NCBI GenBank assembly: GCA_004123355.1
Contig: SCHM01000001.1
Coordinates: forward strand, 5,138,001-5,202,000
DNA from: Amphirosellinia nigrospora
Lineage: Eukaryota; Ascomycota; Sordariomycetes; Xylariales; Xylariaceae
Length of the DNA stretch: 64,000 nucleotides
Direction of reading: 5' to 3'
Shown: positions 22,806 to 34,794 of the stretch, piece after piece
Numbering within the stretch: the stretch's first letter is position 1
Layout of the letters: each line of letters opens with the position of its first letter
Translations under genes and position numbers: made by a program
Notes under the pieces: model-generated
What the model was told of the DNA's origin: nothing
Databases searched by the model: none
What the model saw: only the letters and a program-made list of their open reading frames with translations

Positions 22806-25800
22806 CCTACCTAGTCTAGTGAGATTGTCAGCGTGGATCTGAGGCATCGCGGTGCTACTATATGGCTTAGACAGATTTATAACATGGTTACAATGGTAGA
22901 CATGCAGTTATGCCGTCTTACTATCTTAACTCATCGATGTTGAATACCCGAGCGTTTGGCGACATTATAATGACTCAGGTACGTATTGCTCATTGATAAA
23001 TCTAAGGGTTAATTATATGAACATGCCACTTCATTACGCGGTGCGCTATTTCACGAGGCATATCCGTGATTTCATAATCATGAGATGATTCATTCTACTT
23101 GACATGATGTATATAGTATCACTGGGGGAAACTATGAAGGATTGAATCGTCTTTAGTTATAGATAGCTAGTTGGTTTTATTGACGTGATTATACGGGCTC
23201 TTCGATTGTAAAAGCTGTGCTTTCTACCGTAGTTCACAGTGTACTTGCCCTAGAAGGAGATACTTGCCTAACGCGAAAGAGCTCTCAATACGGCTTTCGC
23301 TGCCAAAGATAGCTGAAAATATACCATCCGATAATCTTATACACGGGGCTTCTACCACAGGCGAATAGATGAGACTAGGGTCATCTTAGCTATGAATCAC
23401 AGTACTGAAGCTCCGTATCCACGATATCTTCAACGAACAATAGCCCGCGTATTATTGTACGACACCCAGTGCTATCTAGCAAAGCATAGGCATGGCAAAG
23501 GTTACAACTCAAAAGAAACAAAGAGTGACGTAGTTGATCTACCACAAACGTAGAAATTACCGGAGACGTAATGGCGTTCATACGACTCGGACTTAGCACT
23601 TCCTAAGCAGCCTTTACCGAGATAGAACCACCCAGGAATTAAATGCATATCCGACGAACTTGTCTCGAGGCCTATCTCCGAGCCAGGAAGGTGGCGGTAT
23701 ATACGTCACGGGCTTCGCTAGTAGGCCGAGAAGTGTCATGGCTTCTACCAGGGCAAGTAGTTTTAGCTCCCTGAATCCCAATGCATCATAAGCTAGGCGA
23801 GTATGAAATATTGTTATACTCGCACGCGCTTCAAGCCCTCGGAGTGTGAGGCAAGAGGTGTTCGCTTCGGATAAATCAGATACATCGATATTAGTTTCCG
23901 GCAAGAGATTTGATCAACCAGCAAGAAGCCTCGCTTGGAGTTTCCGCTACGGTGGCTTCTCGACTGTTGCTCGCCTTGTAGGCATTGGCGATGACTTCAT
24001 GCCTGTCGATGCTCTCACCACACTGGATTCTAGAAAAGTTGTAGGAACGAATGTCGACGGAGCTAGCTAAAGGAGGTGCTTGGGACCCGAGCACAACAAA
24101 GGCCATCGCCAACGACATAAATGGTAGACTTACTGTGCGTGTCTCGAGAAAAAGGTAATGGGTGAGCGTCGGCCGCCACGTTGTACTCGAGTAATATGGG
24201 AGCGTTCTAACATTCTTAATATTTCTACAATCTAATTTTATTCGAAAACCTACTAACCACCCGTTGGGTTGTCATTGCCTATCAAGTGTGTCGCAGTTTC
24301 TTTCAATATTCAACAAGTTACCTGCATCTCCCAGTCGGATGGGCAAGGGCACAAGATATTCGTTGGAGAACACCAGCGGTGATAAACACCTCACGTTCAT
24401 ACTAAATACATATCGCAACCCACATGACTTCTGAGAGCATCTCGTGGTGTCGCTTCGCGTGCTAAGGTAGGAGTTATGGTGATGACGTTGTGTTTAGGAT
24501 CGAGCTTTCGGTAGGCTTCTACCTATAGTTTATATAAAACGGCAATAATGACTCGAATTAGTTACAAGAGTATCAGCTAGCACCGATATGATAAAGTAAA
24601 AACGACACTGCTGTTCCGTGAGGATTAATTCTGGATATAATTCGATACAACTTGCTATAGATTGACTACTGCGAAGTATCAACATAAACACCCTTCGATA
24701 GAAGCAATGATTGACGAGGGAGCCCTGGCTCGCGTTATAGTTGAGTTCGAATACCATTGGGAATGTGGCTGGGATGAATGAGTCTCGTTGCTTACATCAC
24801 ATCCTTAGTTTTTATATTAGGCCTTATTCCTGGCGATGTATATCACGGTCCGTAGGGGCGACTGAGATCTGTTTAGACAAATTGAGATAGACCAAATCCT
24901 GGCATGTACGGTCAAATCAACGTGATTCGAAAGATGTGTCTAAGATAGAGTTTTCCAAGTTTAGAGAATCCCGTACTACTTGCTCACCAAGCTCTGCTTC
25001 AAGACTGGGATGCAAGAGGCCGAGAGTAAAGGCGTATTCATCACCAAACCAATCATTAACCGATCAAGTAATCTGATGGTCTTTAAGTGACTGTTTATAA
25101 ACTTGACAAACTAACCGAATTTGTTTATATAGTCTAGTCTTGATATGATTTAATACTGGACAAGAAGTTCTGGATGGCCACCAACGTATTAACGTATTGG
25201 AGTCCTGTATGTTCTTTCATCCCTTAAGGACAAAAGTAAATGAGATGGTCCTAGTGAGGCTGGCAACTCACGTCCTCGGCATTACAGATGCGATAATGTA
25301 ATTGTAATATTGTACGACGCCCTGACCAACTCATCTATGGGACCTGTGATTGGATAAGAAATAATTTGTCTCAAGACACAGAGAAAAGGACTAGTGGAAA
25401 CGCCGGTCAATTATCTTCAATGCTAGAAGAGGCTGAGCTGTGGGCCTAGTCGACAGTTATCACCAAATGGGATTAAGTAAGTACCTAAGTAAGTGCGTGC
25501 ACGATAACTCTGAGCCGTGAACCAGTTTGTGAATGCTGCAAGTCTACGACAATGTCGCACCCACCGGAATGACTCTTTAAAGACAAAACTTTGGATCCCG
25601 ATAGAATCCCCGACGCGGATGATCATGTACTCATCTCGCGACAACTCTAAAATGAGACAAAAAAAGCAATAGGTTAATCGCCGACGGGACGAAGCCCGTC
25701 GGCCTTATACCTAACCCAATTGTCTTTGCATGTTGAGACAGAAAATGACGTTATATCAGCTTGTTCACAAGGCATCGTTACACAGTCCCATCAGCTGACC

Positions 25801-28800
25801 CGTATTGGCCAAATGTTATATGTTATGTGTTATAATGACCAATCGTACAACTTCGAACATTCCATCAGCGGATCAGTGGGGAGAACCTTTTTTTCGGGAG
25901 CGAAAGGGCTACTCGAGTACAACAGGTAAACTCTTATGTTTAATTTATTGAGTGGGCCAGCTAGACCCGGGGCTGCCTAGACACATATTTTCCGACGGCG
26001 ACTACCGGAACTTTTGTCTTTTTGACATGTCAACCTGGTCAGGAACCTGGTCTACAGGGGTATTAGGCCAGGTACACTAGACTGTGGGCAAAACATGGTG
26101 TTGAGCCGTTGTACCAAGTTTCCAACCAGAGTGGGCTCCTTGCCTTGAAATTTTCCTTCTTGGCCATCTGAATCCCACAGCTAGTGTACAGATCTGCTTC
26201 TCCATGTGCTTGCCTAGGTCAGGTAGCCTTGTCCGCACTTAATTATTACGAGAATCGTTCTAAGAGATGTTGCCCATCTCGCTTAGCGAAGTAGGCAAAG
26301 ACGCTCCAGTGCGATCACGATCTCTGGTCACGAGACCAAAACCTAAACCTCCTCCGTGGGCTAATTACCATTCCAGCAGTACTGCACACTTCTGACTTAC
26401 CGAATAGTAGAAGACAATGATCGTACCATTCTTGATCTATTTTGAGTCGCTTTTCGGCAAGGCTGCTATGTCTAGGACTGCTTATGACCCGTAAAAATTT
26501 GAATGTGCATATGATAGCTGAAACTTGATGGCGAAAGATGTATGTATGCGCCATATCTGGGCGTGGATGATGTGTTTGATATAGTGTAGTGTTGGTATGG
26601 GACGGTACGTCCCGATGAAGGTCAAAGCGGACTTGGCTGTGTTTGAGCGTTGTTGGATAGGTAGTGAGAAAGAATCCTGGTGAGTTTTGTGGTGTAAGTG
26701 AATTTACCCTACTTTGTTGTTGGCAGGGTTGGTCTAGTGTGAAATTATACGAAAAGAAAAGACAGCTGTAACAGGTAATCCTTTCACACACTACGCCTAA
26801 AATAGTAGATAACTCGTCTATCTGGCACAGGTTACGACCTTCCACTAGTCCTTGTTCGGAACATACGATATAAATCATGTAAACTTGTTAATTAGTAACC
26901 TGCTGTTCATGTGTACCTGGGGATATTGCAGCATAAAAGTAGGATTTACTAGTGTTGTCACTACCGACCTTAGTGTAGTAGTCGCTGTGCCGCACGACGC
27001 ATAGATAAGAGCACTTCACGTGTATTAACGCGGAGCCGGACGATGGCAGGTTCCAGTATTCGGGTCGGTCAGCACTATTGACCGCCCTCTTGGCTGACTT
27101 CGACGGGACCTTTTTTCGGGACGAGAGGTAAGACGAGGTAAGCTGACAGCTACGCCGCTCGTTTCAGCTCCCTATACTCAGCCTTAGCTTGTTGACACGG
27201 TAACACGTGGTTGTGGCACGTGTAGATGTTTTGTTTCTGCATGATTCGGCATAACGACTGGTACGTGTTTCGTTGGGCACTTATGCTCAAACGCTTCAAA
27301 TAAGTAATGCTGTGTGGGTTGATGCAAGTGTTGCCTGACATGCCTTTATGTGGAGTTTTCCTGGGGTCTGTTCACGTTCACGTTTGCGAGCTGGGATTAC
27401 ATAAAGGATACCTGGACGTGAATGTCTCGGTGGCTTCGTGGTTATAATCCTATCGGCTGCTCGGGTCCCCGCCTGCACTTTGACACTATACGTAGCTAGT
27501 ATTGACGCTTCGACCGAAGCTGCCGCTGTGCAACCGTAATTTAGGGCATCTACATTATGAATTACATACTTATGTAAGCAATAGTGCAGTCCGTGGTCAG
27601 GATAGAGTTAAACCATGATAGTACATTGATCATAGCAACTACTTGATGCCGAGAGGCCGGTTCTGACTATGAAACATGGTCCTGAGGAATTACTCGAGTG
27701 TGATGGGAAATTGTATCGGAAACAATTGTGCTGTTGTTAAATCCGGTCATCGGGGTCATCAAAGAAGATCTACATATACAGTATTGTCGTCGGCCCGGAT
27801 GAACTAGTCAAAGGCAATAGTGTGCATAGCGTCGCGTCTGGCATCACTCGGCGAGCAGTGTGTCTTACACTAGGTCGCCGTTGTGAGTCAAAACGGTCAT
27901 TCGAGTCGTCCCCGTCCCAGAGGTTTGGGTGACCCCTGCTCGTTGGCGACCCGCCTAACAAATTCCCGAAGGTCATGTGGCCTCATAAATACACGATCAG
28001 AACATTGCCTTGTTTTAGGCTTACAGTTATTGACTATTTGCCCACTACGCTAGAGGGAATGCGGCCTCGTGTCAGTGATAAGCGAACATAAGTTCGCTGT
28101 TCGGTTGTGTAGTATACCGATCACACCTTTGCGAATATTTTTCTTTTTCATTTGTCGGCGATGATCCTCAGCCTCTTCAGCCTCTTCGGCCTTCAACCTT
28201 ATGCAATGGAGTCTGGGGAGATCTTTTGTATTCCAGCTGCCAGGAAATCCGTCGCGTCTTACTATTGTCTTTTGATTCGGTTAGTAGCGCACCACTATCC
28301 AGACATAGAGTACCTATGCTCTCGGCCTCAGTCGACTCTGCACAATAGAATTATCGTGCAAGCTTAATTAAGCACCAGGCGGCAGGAACCGCTGTAGCGC
28401 AGACTCTGAAAAGAGGTATTAGCCCGAAATGTCTTAAAATCATGGCGGGCGTTCCCGGAACACTGCTTTGCCGATAGGGCAGCACTTCACTACCTGGCAT
28501 CCTAACTGAATCCCGTTCGTGGCTTGCCAGCAAAGTATGTGGCGCTGGCTGGACGTGACGACTGACAAGGGGCCTGATAGGGAACGAGAAGTTAGGCCGC
28601 ATCTGGTAATTAATTCGCCGTCTTGTACCGATTCACGCCATTGTTACAGCGATGCTGTAGGGCATGACCGGCAGGCAGGTAGTGTACCTACTAATAGGTA
28701 GGCAGCATTGCTCCCCTGTTTCTTCATGCCGACCTGATGGTCATGAATCGTACAAATGGCCCACAGGTGCCATGGTCACACTTATGAATCCGCGGAATTA

Positions 28801-30059
28801 CCTCCTAGTGTAGGCCATCCTACGTTATGAAACCTCCTCCCGACTCCAGGCTCAACTTCTTGTCGTGCAACTGAAATAAGTTACACTAATGCAGGTTATG
28901 CTGGGGAATACTTGTCAACATGAATCCTCCAATCACTGGGCATCGGGACCTGCATGAATTATTGATGCTAGATCCGTTATTGGCTAGGACTACTATTTTA
29001 TTCTTACCGCTTTCGCGGTAGTATATGCTTTTTCCATGCTAGGTAGAGTTGGGAAATGGCGAGTAGCTTCGTATCGTCGAATCACATCTTCGAATGGTTT
29101 GCTTGTTGTGTTCTGTAGTATAGCATTCATTGCATACGAATTTGATGAACTCCCATTCGCTCAGACAGACACCCATGGCGACAACGAAAAGTATCGAGGA
29201 GACCTAAACGCGCCCCGGCGTTCACTATTTTTGTTTTCTTTTCGTAAGAGCATTTCCAAAACACACTACGACAGTAGTTCTCACTGCGACGTCCCCGACA
29301 CTGAGTCATAGAGTGAGCTTGTCTCAGTGCTTAATTATTTTTTCCCTCTTAGACGGCGATACCTGACATCACAACGCTACACTGGTCTCATAACGTCTAG
29401 GTGTATGATTGAACGTTAACAGAGCGGAAAGAGGAAAAGAGATAACCGCGCTGAAACAAGTTCCCAGTGACACAGACGTCGAAATTTGTAACCCCAAGCA
29501 AGGCCCTTCCTGGTTTAGTACTCCAAGACCAGCCACTAAAAAGCCACTAGTAACTACCAAGATGCCATATGTACTTTTGTAAGTATTAGCTGTGTGACGA
29601 TCGATTATCCTGGTGAATTTTCTCGTGCTACAATAGCTTCTCTATTGCCTGCTGAAAGAAAGAAAAAAAAAACAATTCCATAAATCAGTACAACTTCGAT
29701 GAGAAAAAAGTGTCGGTACTAAGTCAGGCCATCTGGAATTTACCATACTAAGTAGCTCTCTCTGCTCTGTGATAAGCGCTGACGGCCCTCGCTGCCCTGC
29801 CCCCTACCTCCAACGCGTGCACGCCAGCTCGTCACCCAATTACGGCGCTTCCGTCGGTCCTGTCTAACAACGCCATTGGCTCAACCCGATCGAGTCGTCA
29901 CTAATTGGTCCGAGTGGATCTGTTCCTGGCGCTAGACAGCTGTACCTGCGTCTGTCTGACGGTTTGACGGTTCGTGACGTTGTTTCTATCTTGGTACTTA
30001 TCTTCTGTTGTCGATAATCCTGACACGGCGGCAAACTGATTGGTTGATGGCTCTCAGGC

Positions 30060-31001
30060 CTTCACCCTTCATATAAGTCCCTACCGACGAATTTGCTCGT
30101 CCTTTGAATCTGGAATGTATCTAACTACAACATTGTTCACACTTATGCTGTGACTGTGTTCTCTCGGATTGTCCGAATCATCGTCGTATTTTTCCCCGTT
30201 TGAGAATTAAATTTGCCCCTATTGTTGTTGTTAGCATCTGCTCCTTCGTCGGTCCTTGTCTGGTACGGATCCTGAGCTGTCTCGAACACGGCAGGGGAAT
30301 CGTTGTAACGAGCTAAGTCCTAGCCAAGTGCCAGCACAGAGATCGAGCAAATTAGCCCTTTCCAAGGCTTCTTCCTTTCCTTCTAGAAGCAAGTTCTACG
30401 CCAAGCAAGCCACGTGAGGGTCAAATACCCATGGCCCCAGGTCCTTGTCCCGGATCCCTGCCGCATAATATTTGTTGGAATATTACGTATCCCTGCCTAT
30501 TGTCGTGGCGCTGCATCTTCAGCGGTACCTGCAGCACGCAGCAATTCACACTGCGCTGGCGCCCGCCTATTGACCAAGTCTCGGGCTTCAGCCTTCTATT
30601 TTTGCTTTTCCGTCCGGGGTGCGTCCTGTCACATATACGTACCTATTAGTGTAGATCATTAGATCATTTCCAATCCTTGGTTCATCAGCCCTGGTTCCAT
30701 CCCAGCGGACCTGTACTGTACGAGTCATCCGTCGATCTTTTCCCTGCTATCCATTAGACTTCCGCTCAAACCATTCAGCTGGCACGGTCTAGTAGATAAA
30801 AGCTTACCGGTTCCCCAGATAAATATCCCTTCCGTCTTGTCGGTCCAGCTGCTTGGATCTTGCAATAACTTTAGCACACACCCTCAGATGGAACGAGATC
30901 TGCGACGTGATCAAGGTGAACGGCGTGGATGTCATAACCCCAACAAGATTACCTGTGACGGAGACTTGCCTACAAATTCAGAACGACGCGGAAGACTGAA
31001 G
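30060..31001 (+). promoter_or_regulatory. Likely promoter and long leader of the 31-kb gene
   Basis: A TATA-like string atataag lies at 30071-30077. It is followed by CT-rich sequence with cttgt/cctt motifs typical of fungal transcription starts, and then more than 800 bases with no credible coding sequence before the first good ATG at 31002. If transcription begins here the mRNA has a leader of about 0.9 kb, probably with short upstream frames or a leader intron. Confidence 0.3.
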
Positions 31002-32256
31002 ATGGGCCAAAAGTCTCATTACTTTGTGAGTACATGCTGTCACACCAGCTTCTGTAGCCCATGCTTATAGGATTATAGTATGAGAAAGACGGTACCACAA
31101 ACACCTACAATTCCTCGTCGTCTACCACAACAGCCTGCCCCTTCCATCCTGGCCAGGCCGCCAACACTCTGAACGTGCCTGAGGAGCGTCGGATAGTACT
31201 GAAGAGTACTTCGATGAATTCACTACGAATTACGGACTACAAGACCATGGACTCAGCCGATAAATCCACAGTACCGCGTCCACCAGTGGTCGCTGGTAGC
31301 CGCCGAGAATTTCGCATTATTCCTAAACGATCTACACGCTCTGTTTCACCTGCGCCGAGTTGGACTGGGACTGCGCGTCGGTTTCTAGGTTTCAAGTCAC
31401 ACAGTCGGGATCAGGAATCCGACCGTGGGCGTAAAACCGCAAAAAGCCAAAAGGAGGATGTATTCGTCGAAGAGCAAGACGAGAATCGCAGCGTCACACC
31501 GTCCGGCAGCATACGGTCGCGAGATCTATCACCGGAGTCACTGCGGAAGTTCCTGTCCGACGACCTATCCTCTTCATCATCTAACGCGGAGCCAACACCT
31601 GGCCTTTCGATCCCATACAACATCGAGGAGGAGGCCGAGGATAACGACGATGATGAAAACTTTGCAACAGCCACTGTATGCACAGTAACGGAAACAGCGC
31701 ACTTTACAAACTTGTCGCCCCCTCCTTTCTCACGGGAGGTTTATCAGCACCACCGGCAAGTCACAGCAAAACCGCGACTGTTCAGACAATCGAACTGAAC
31801 TCGCCGCTGGAAAAGAAGCGATGTGCTCGTCCCGCAAAGCTGGATATTCCCCGATCACATTCTACAGCATCTATGGCATCATCAAGTATGACGTCTGCCG
31901 CTTCACCTCGTTCCAACATGTCCCAAGGTTTGAGCCAATTCTCTTTCTTTGACGACTCGGATGACGAGGAGCTCGACCGCACCTTGTTAGGTGATGAGAA
32001 ACAAGATAAGATAATTCACACTGAGCTTCAGCTGCGAGCACCCATAACCAGCTATAGCCTCCCTCGCACATCTGCGGATAATCGGAAGCATTTGAATACG
32101 AACCACGTCTTACAAACTCTCGAGTCTCCAGCACTTGTGGCCCAGAACGACAACGGCATCCCCGTCGATTCCAACAATTTCTTCAGCCTCCCAAACGTTG
32201 ACATCAGTCTGGATGATCTCGTTGATGGCTCTAACTGGCTGCCAAAGGCTCTTTAG
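31002..32256 (+). CDS. Conserved fungal protein of unknown function
   Basis: The proposed start at 31002 gives MGQKSHYF. A 53-base intron (31026-31078, GTGAGT to TTATAG) then joins in phase to YEKDGTTNTYNSSSSTTTAC and PFHPGQAANTLNVPEERR. The remainder is Ser/Arg-rich and probably disordered: RSTRSVSPAPSWTG, SPESLRKFLSDDLSSSSS, an acidic stretch EEEAEDNDDDENF, then SQFSFFDDSDDEELDRTLLG and a C-terminal DSNNFFSLPNVDISLDDLVDG before the stop at 32256. The frame slips once near 31740, inside SPPPFSRGG-LSAPPAS. The length is about 400 residues. The mixture of phosphorylatable Ser clusters and short conserved hydrophobic-acidic motifs suggests a regulatory or scaffold protein. I do not recognise a named family. 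Confidence 0.6.
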
Positions 32257-34533
32257 ACACTTCATAACCTCACAACAACAATAACACCAATATCTAATCA
32301 TCCACCACTTCCGCTATTGATACACATCTTTTTTTTATTTTTACATCGACACTTTGTTTTACATCCTCATGAGCGATATCTATAGACGGGGTTATTATAG
32401 AATATTAGGCCAGGTTATTCCTCACGGATACGAAAAAACCAGCCACGGGTATCGGCATATGGGGAGTTTTGAGCTATTAAAGATTCACTACCATTACACA
32501 GCATGGGATTTCGGCGCAAAGGGGGTTTCGAAATCTCAAGCGAAAAAAAACCTTGATTTTCGTTGGAATTGATATGGGCTGAAGGCTTCATTCACCTGGC
32601 GGGCTCAAGGATGGTGGCGTTTCTTCGGCTCACGCATGGATTGGGAAGCATATGAACTTTAATTAGTATTACACGACCTGACGGGTTTCCTTTGTACAAT
32701 CAATGTAATCATAGCTATGGTTATAGGCAGGACGGCTAGCTATGCCATGGATGCTTTATCTAGGCTGAAAAGCAATCTCTGCGATGAGATGGGTCGTCGT
32801 TTTGCTAAGCGCGACCCAGAGACAGCCTCGTAACAATATACGATAGTCTGTTCGTCTCAAATTTTAGCCTTGCAACCTACTGGCAAGTGACACTGATTCT
32901 AAACTATGCATAAATGTTCAATTCCTTCCTAATCACAATCGTAATCCTATTTCGCAGTCCCCGTTTGCCAGATTAGCCCAGAGGAACCTGCTTGTGGCAG
33001 GTAGTAGTAGCTGGGTTACATCATATCATTCACTTCTATAGCAGCTAGACCTTAGGGCATTGATGTTAAACGCCGTGTTGTATGATTACAGGGTCTGAAA
33101 CGACCTACCTACTACACTAGTTGGACAAAGCTCTCTCTCTTCCTCAATCAGGATCGCATCAGCTGATCTTACCACCTCACCTCACTCTCTACTTGACCTA
33201 CGCACCTTTAATCAGTTATTTGATGTGTGGCTTTAAAGTGACCTCAGCCCACAAATCCCATTCCTATTTTGCTTACTGGCGAAACTTCAAACAAACAAGA
33301 TGCAAAGCCCACACTCTGACATTTCTCCTAGGTTTAGTACGTATGTATCAAGTGGGCAAATTAAGTCTAGTTCCTTTACGATAAGAAATACATCATATAG
33401 GTAGGTACACGTAATTATCGACAAGGAGCGGTCAGTCGATATGTAGTGTAGATACGGTGAGGTGAACCCTTTCTTACGTACGCCTTTCGGCTCTCGGAAC
33501 CATACTGGGTAATTATCCCCATCCCCCCTCTCACCTCGCCGAAATCTCCCAACACGAGGTGTGAGAGATACGAGGTGAAGTTTGTTAATTAGGCCCCCTT
33601 TTGCAAATCTAGATAGTTTTACTCGTTATACGGTGTACTGCCCACTCATATCATGACTTGCTCTTCCACGTCTGCTCCTATACATATGTTATCCATCCGT
33701 CTCGAGATTACGAGAGACCCCGACGTTGTCGGACCAGATGCTACAATAAGCAAGTCCGTCGAAACTTCGCTCCGAGACGGAACGAGATCCTGCCTAGCCA
33801 GTATCTAAATATATTCCCATCACGACGTCGAGAGGGCAATCCCGAGACAGGAACAGGACACTTGCCGCGACATGCACTCGCCCGGCCTTTTAACTATTTT
33901 AAGTTTCGTTGCGAAGTCATACACGCATTAAGCTAGATATAACTTGGTGCGACGCGCTACTCCGATTACGAGCGAGAAACCAGAGAAGTTCTTTATTCCA
34001 AAATGCGCGAACTAACAGCGTTCCGCTATCATCATGGTTCAGTTCCAGCAGGACATGAAAACATCACGTAGGTTCAGAGACTTATGAATAAACACCCTTC
34101 AATTTAGAATGCTTGCTTGCTTATGCACATTGGTATCAAACGTCGCTCATGTTCTGCCTGCCTATGCTCCGACCCTGTTCTATACTCCATCCCCTCCGTA
34201 TCAGTATTACGTAGAAAAAACCTTCGTGACTGTAGTGACACATTTGCAGACATCGCCTAACAAACGTCGCCCTATATGAACGGTTGAGGCGGAATTAATC
34301 CCCCATCCAGATAAAATAGCGGAACCTTCGTAAAGATTACGATATCTCGGTGAAATGACAACACATGATGGGCTGAGTGAACCCAAACTTGAGGGACGAA
34401 AGATTGCCGCTGCTTCTACACTATTGAGTGACATGACGTCTTCTCTGTGTGCGAAACGTTTTCACCTCTGGTGAGATGCGGCTTCAGATGAGACCAACCA
34501 AAGAGCGACTATACTAGGCCAGCCAGAAGCACC
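32257..34533. other. Intergenic, no gene seen
   Basis: This holds no recognisable coding sequence. An imperfect hairpin, ctctcacctcg paired with cgaggtg-tgagag, occurs at 33528-33567. taggta-type motifs recur near 33110 and 33400. The part nearest 34530 is the 3' flank of the ste11 locus. Confidence 0.5.
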
Positions 34534-34785
34534 CTAGGTGTCCGGAACATCGAACATGGCCTCAATCTTTGATATATCTTGAGGGGTCAACTCTGGAATG
34601 CCTTGCTCTCCTATAGAAGCTAACTCTCGACACAACGGTGGAAGGGGTAGATTTTCAACAAGGCGAAGCGATATCTCAACATCTAAACCTGGGGTCTCCT
34701 TCTCATCTTCATGGATTTGTTTTTGTAGCCATTCGGGGCACAACCGAACCATCGCACGATTCCAACTGACTGAGAAATGAGGCAT
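34534..34785 (-). CDS. Short frame directly after and in phase with ste11
   Basis: A true ATG at 34785 opens 83 codons of protein-like, acidic sequence: CPEWLQKQIHEDEKETPG, VEISLRLVENLPLPPL, GEQGIPELTPQDISKIEAMF. It begins nine bases after the ste11 TAG (34797-34795) and is in the same phase, so a single suppressed stop would append it to Ste11. Possible explanations are a separate short gene, the last exon of an alternative ste11 transcript, stop read-through, a substitution error at the stop, or chance. The context after TAG is GAA, not the known efficient fungal read-through context (UGA CUA). I do not recognise the sequence. Confidence 0.3.
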   Translation of the reverse strand: MPHFSVSWNRAMVRLCPEWLQKQIHEDEKETPGLDVEISLRLVENLPLPPLCRELASIGEQGIPELTPQDISKIEAMFDVPDT

Positions 34786-34794
34786 TTCGACTTC

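Larger units (their letters stand above)
22634..31001. other. Gene desert
   Basis: More than 8 kb lacks any recognisable gene, transposon protein or structural RNA. Open frames are all under about 190 codons and read as random. The composition is moderately AT-rich, not extremely so. I note a 10-base tandem repeat at 22779-22805, a possible small secreted-protein frame at 23891-24118 (minus), and promoter-like sequence from about 29760. Old, heavily mutated repeats could underlie the region but none can be identified by eye. Confidence 0.55.

Noticed and set aside
23614-24118. Weak likeness of a short Cys-containing frame to secreted microbial ribonuclease-like domains
   Set aside because: Only a few residues around one cysteine agree, and no catalytic motif or second half is visible. 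Not enough to name a family.
26315-26878. 187-codon minus-strand open frame in the gene desert
   Set aside because: No true start context, no conserved motif, and composition like translated non-coding DNA. Kept as non-coding.
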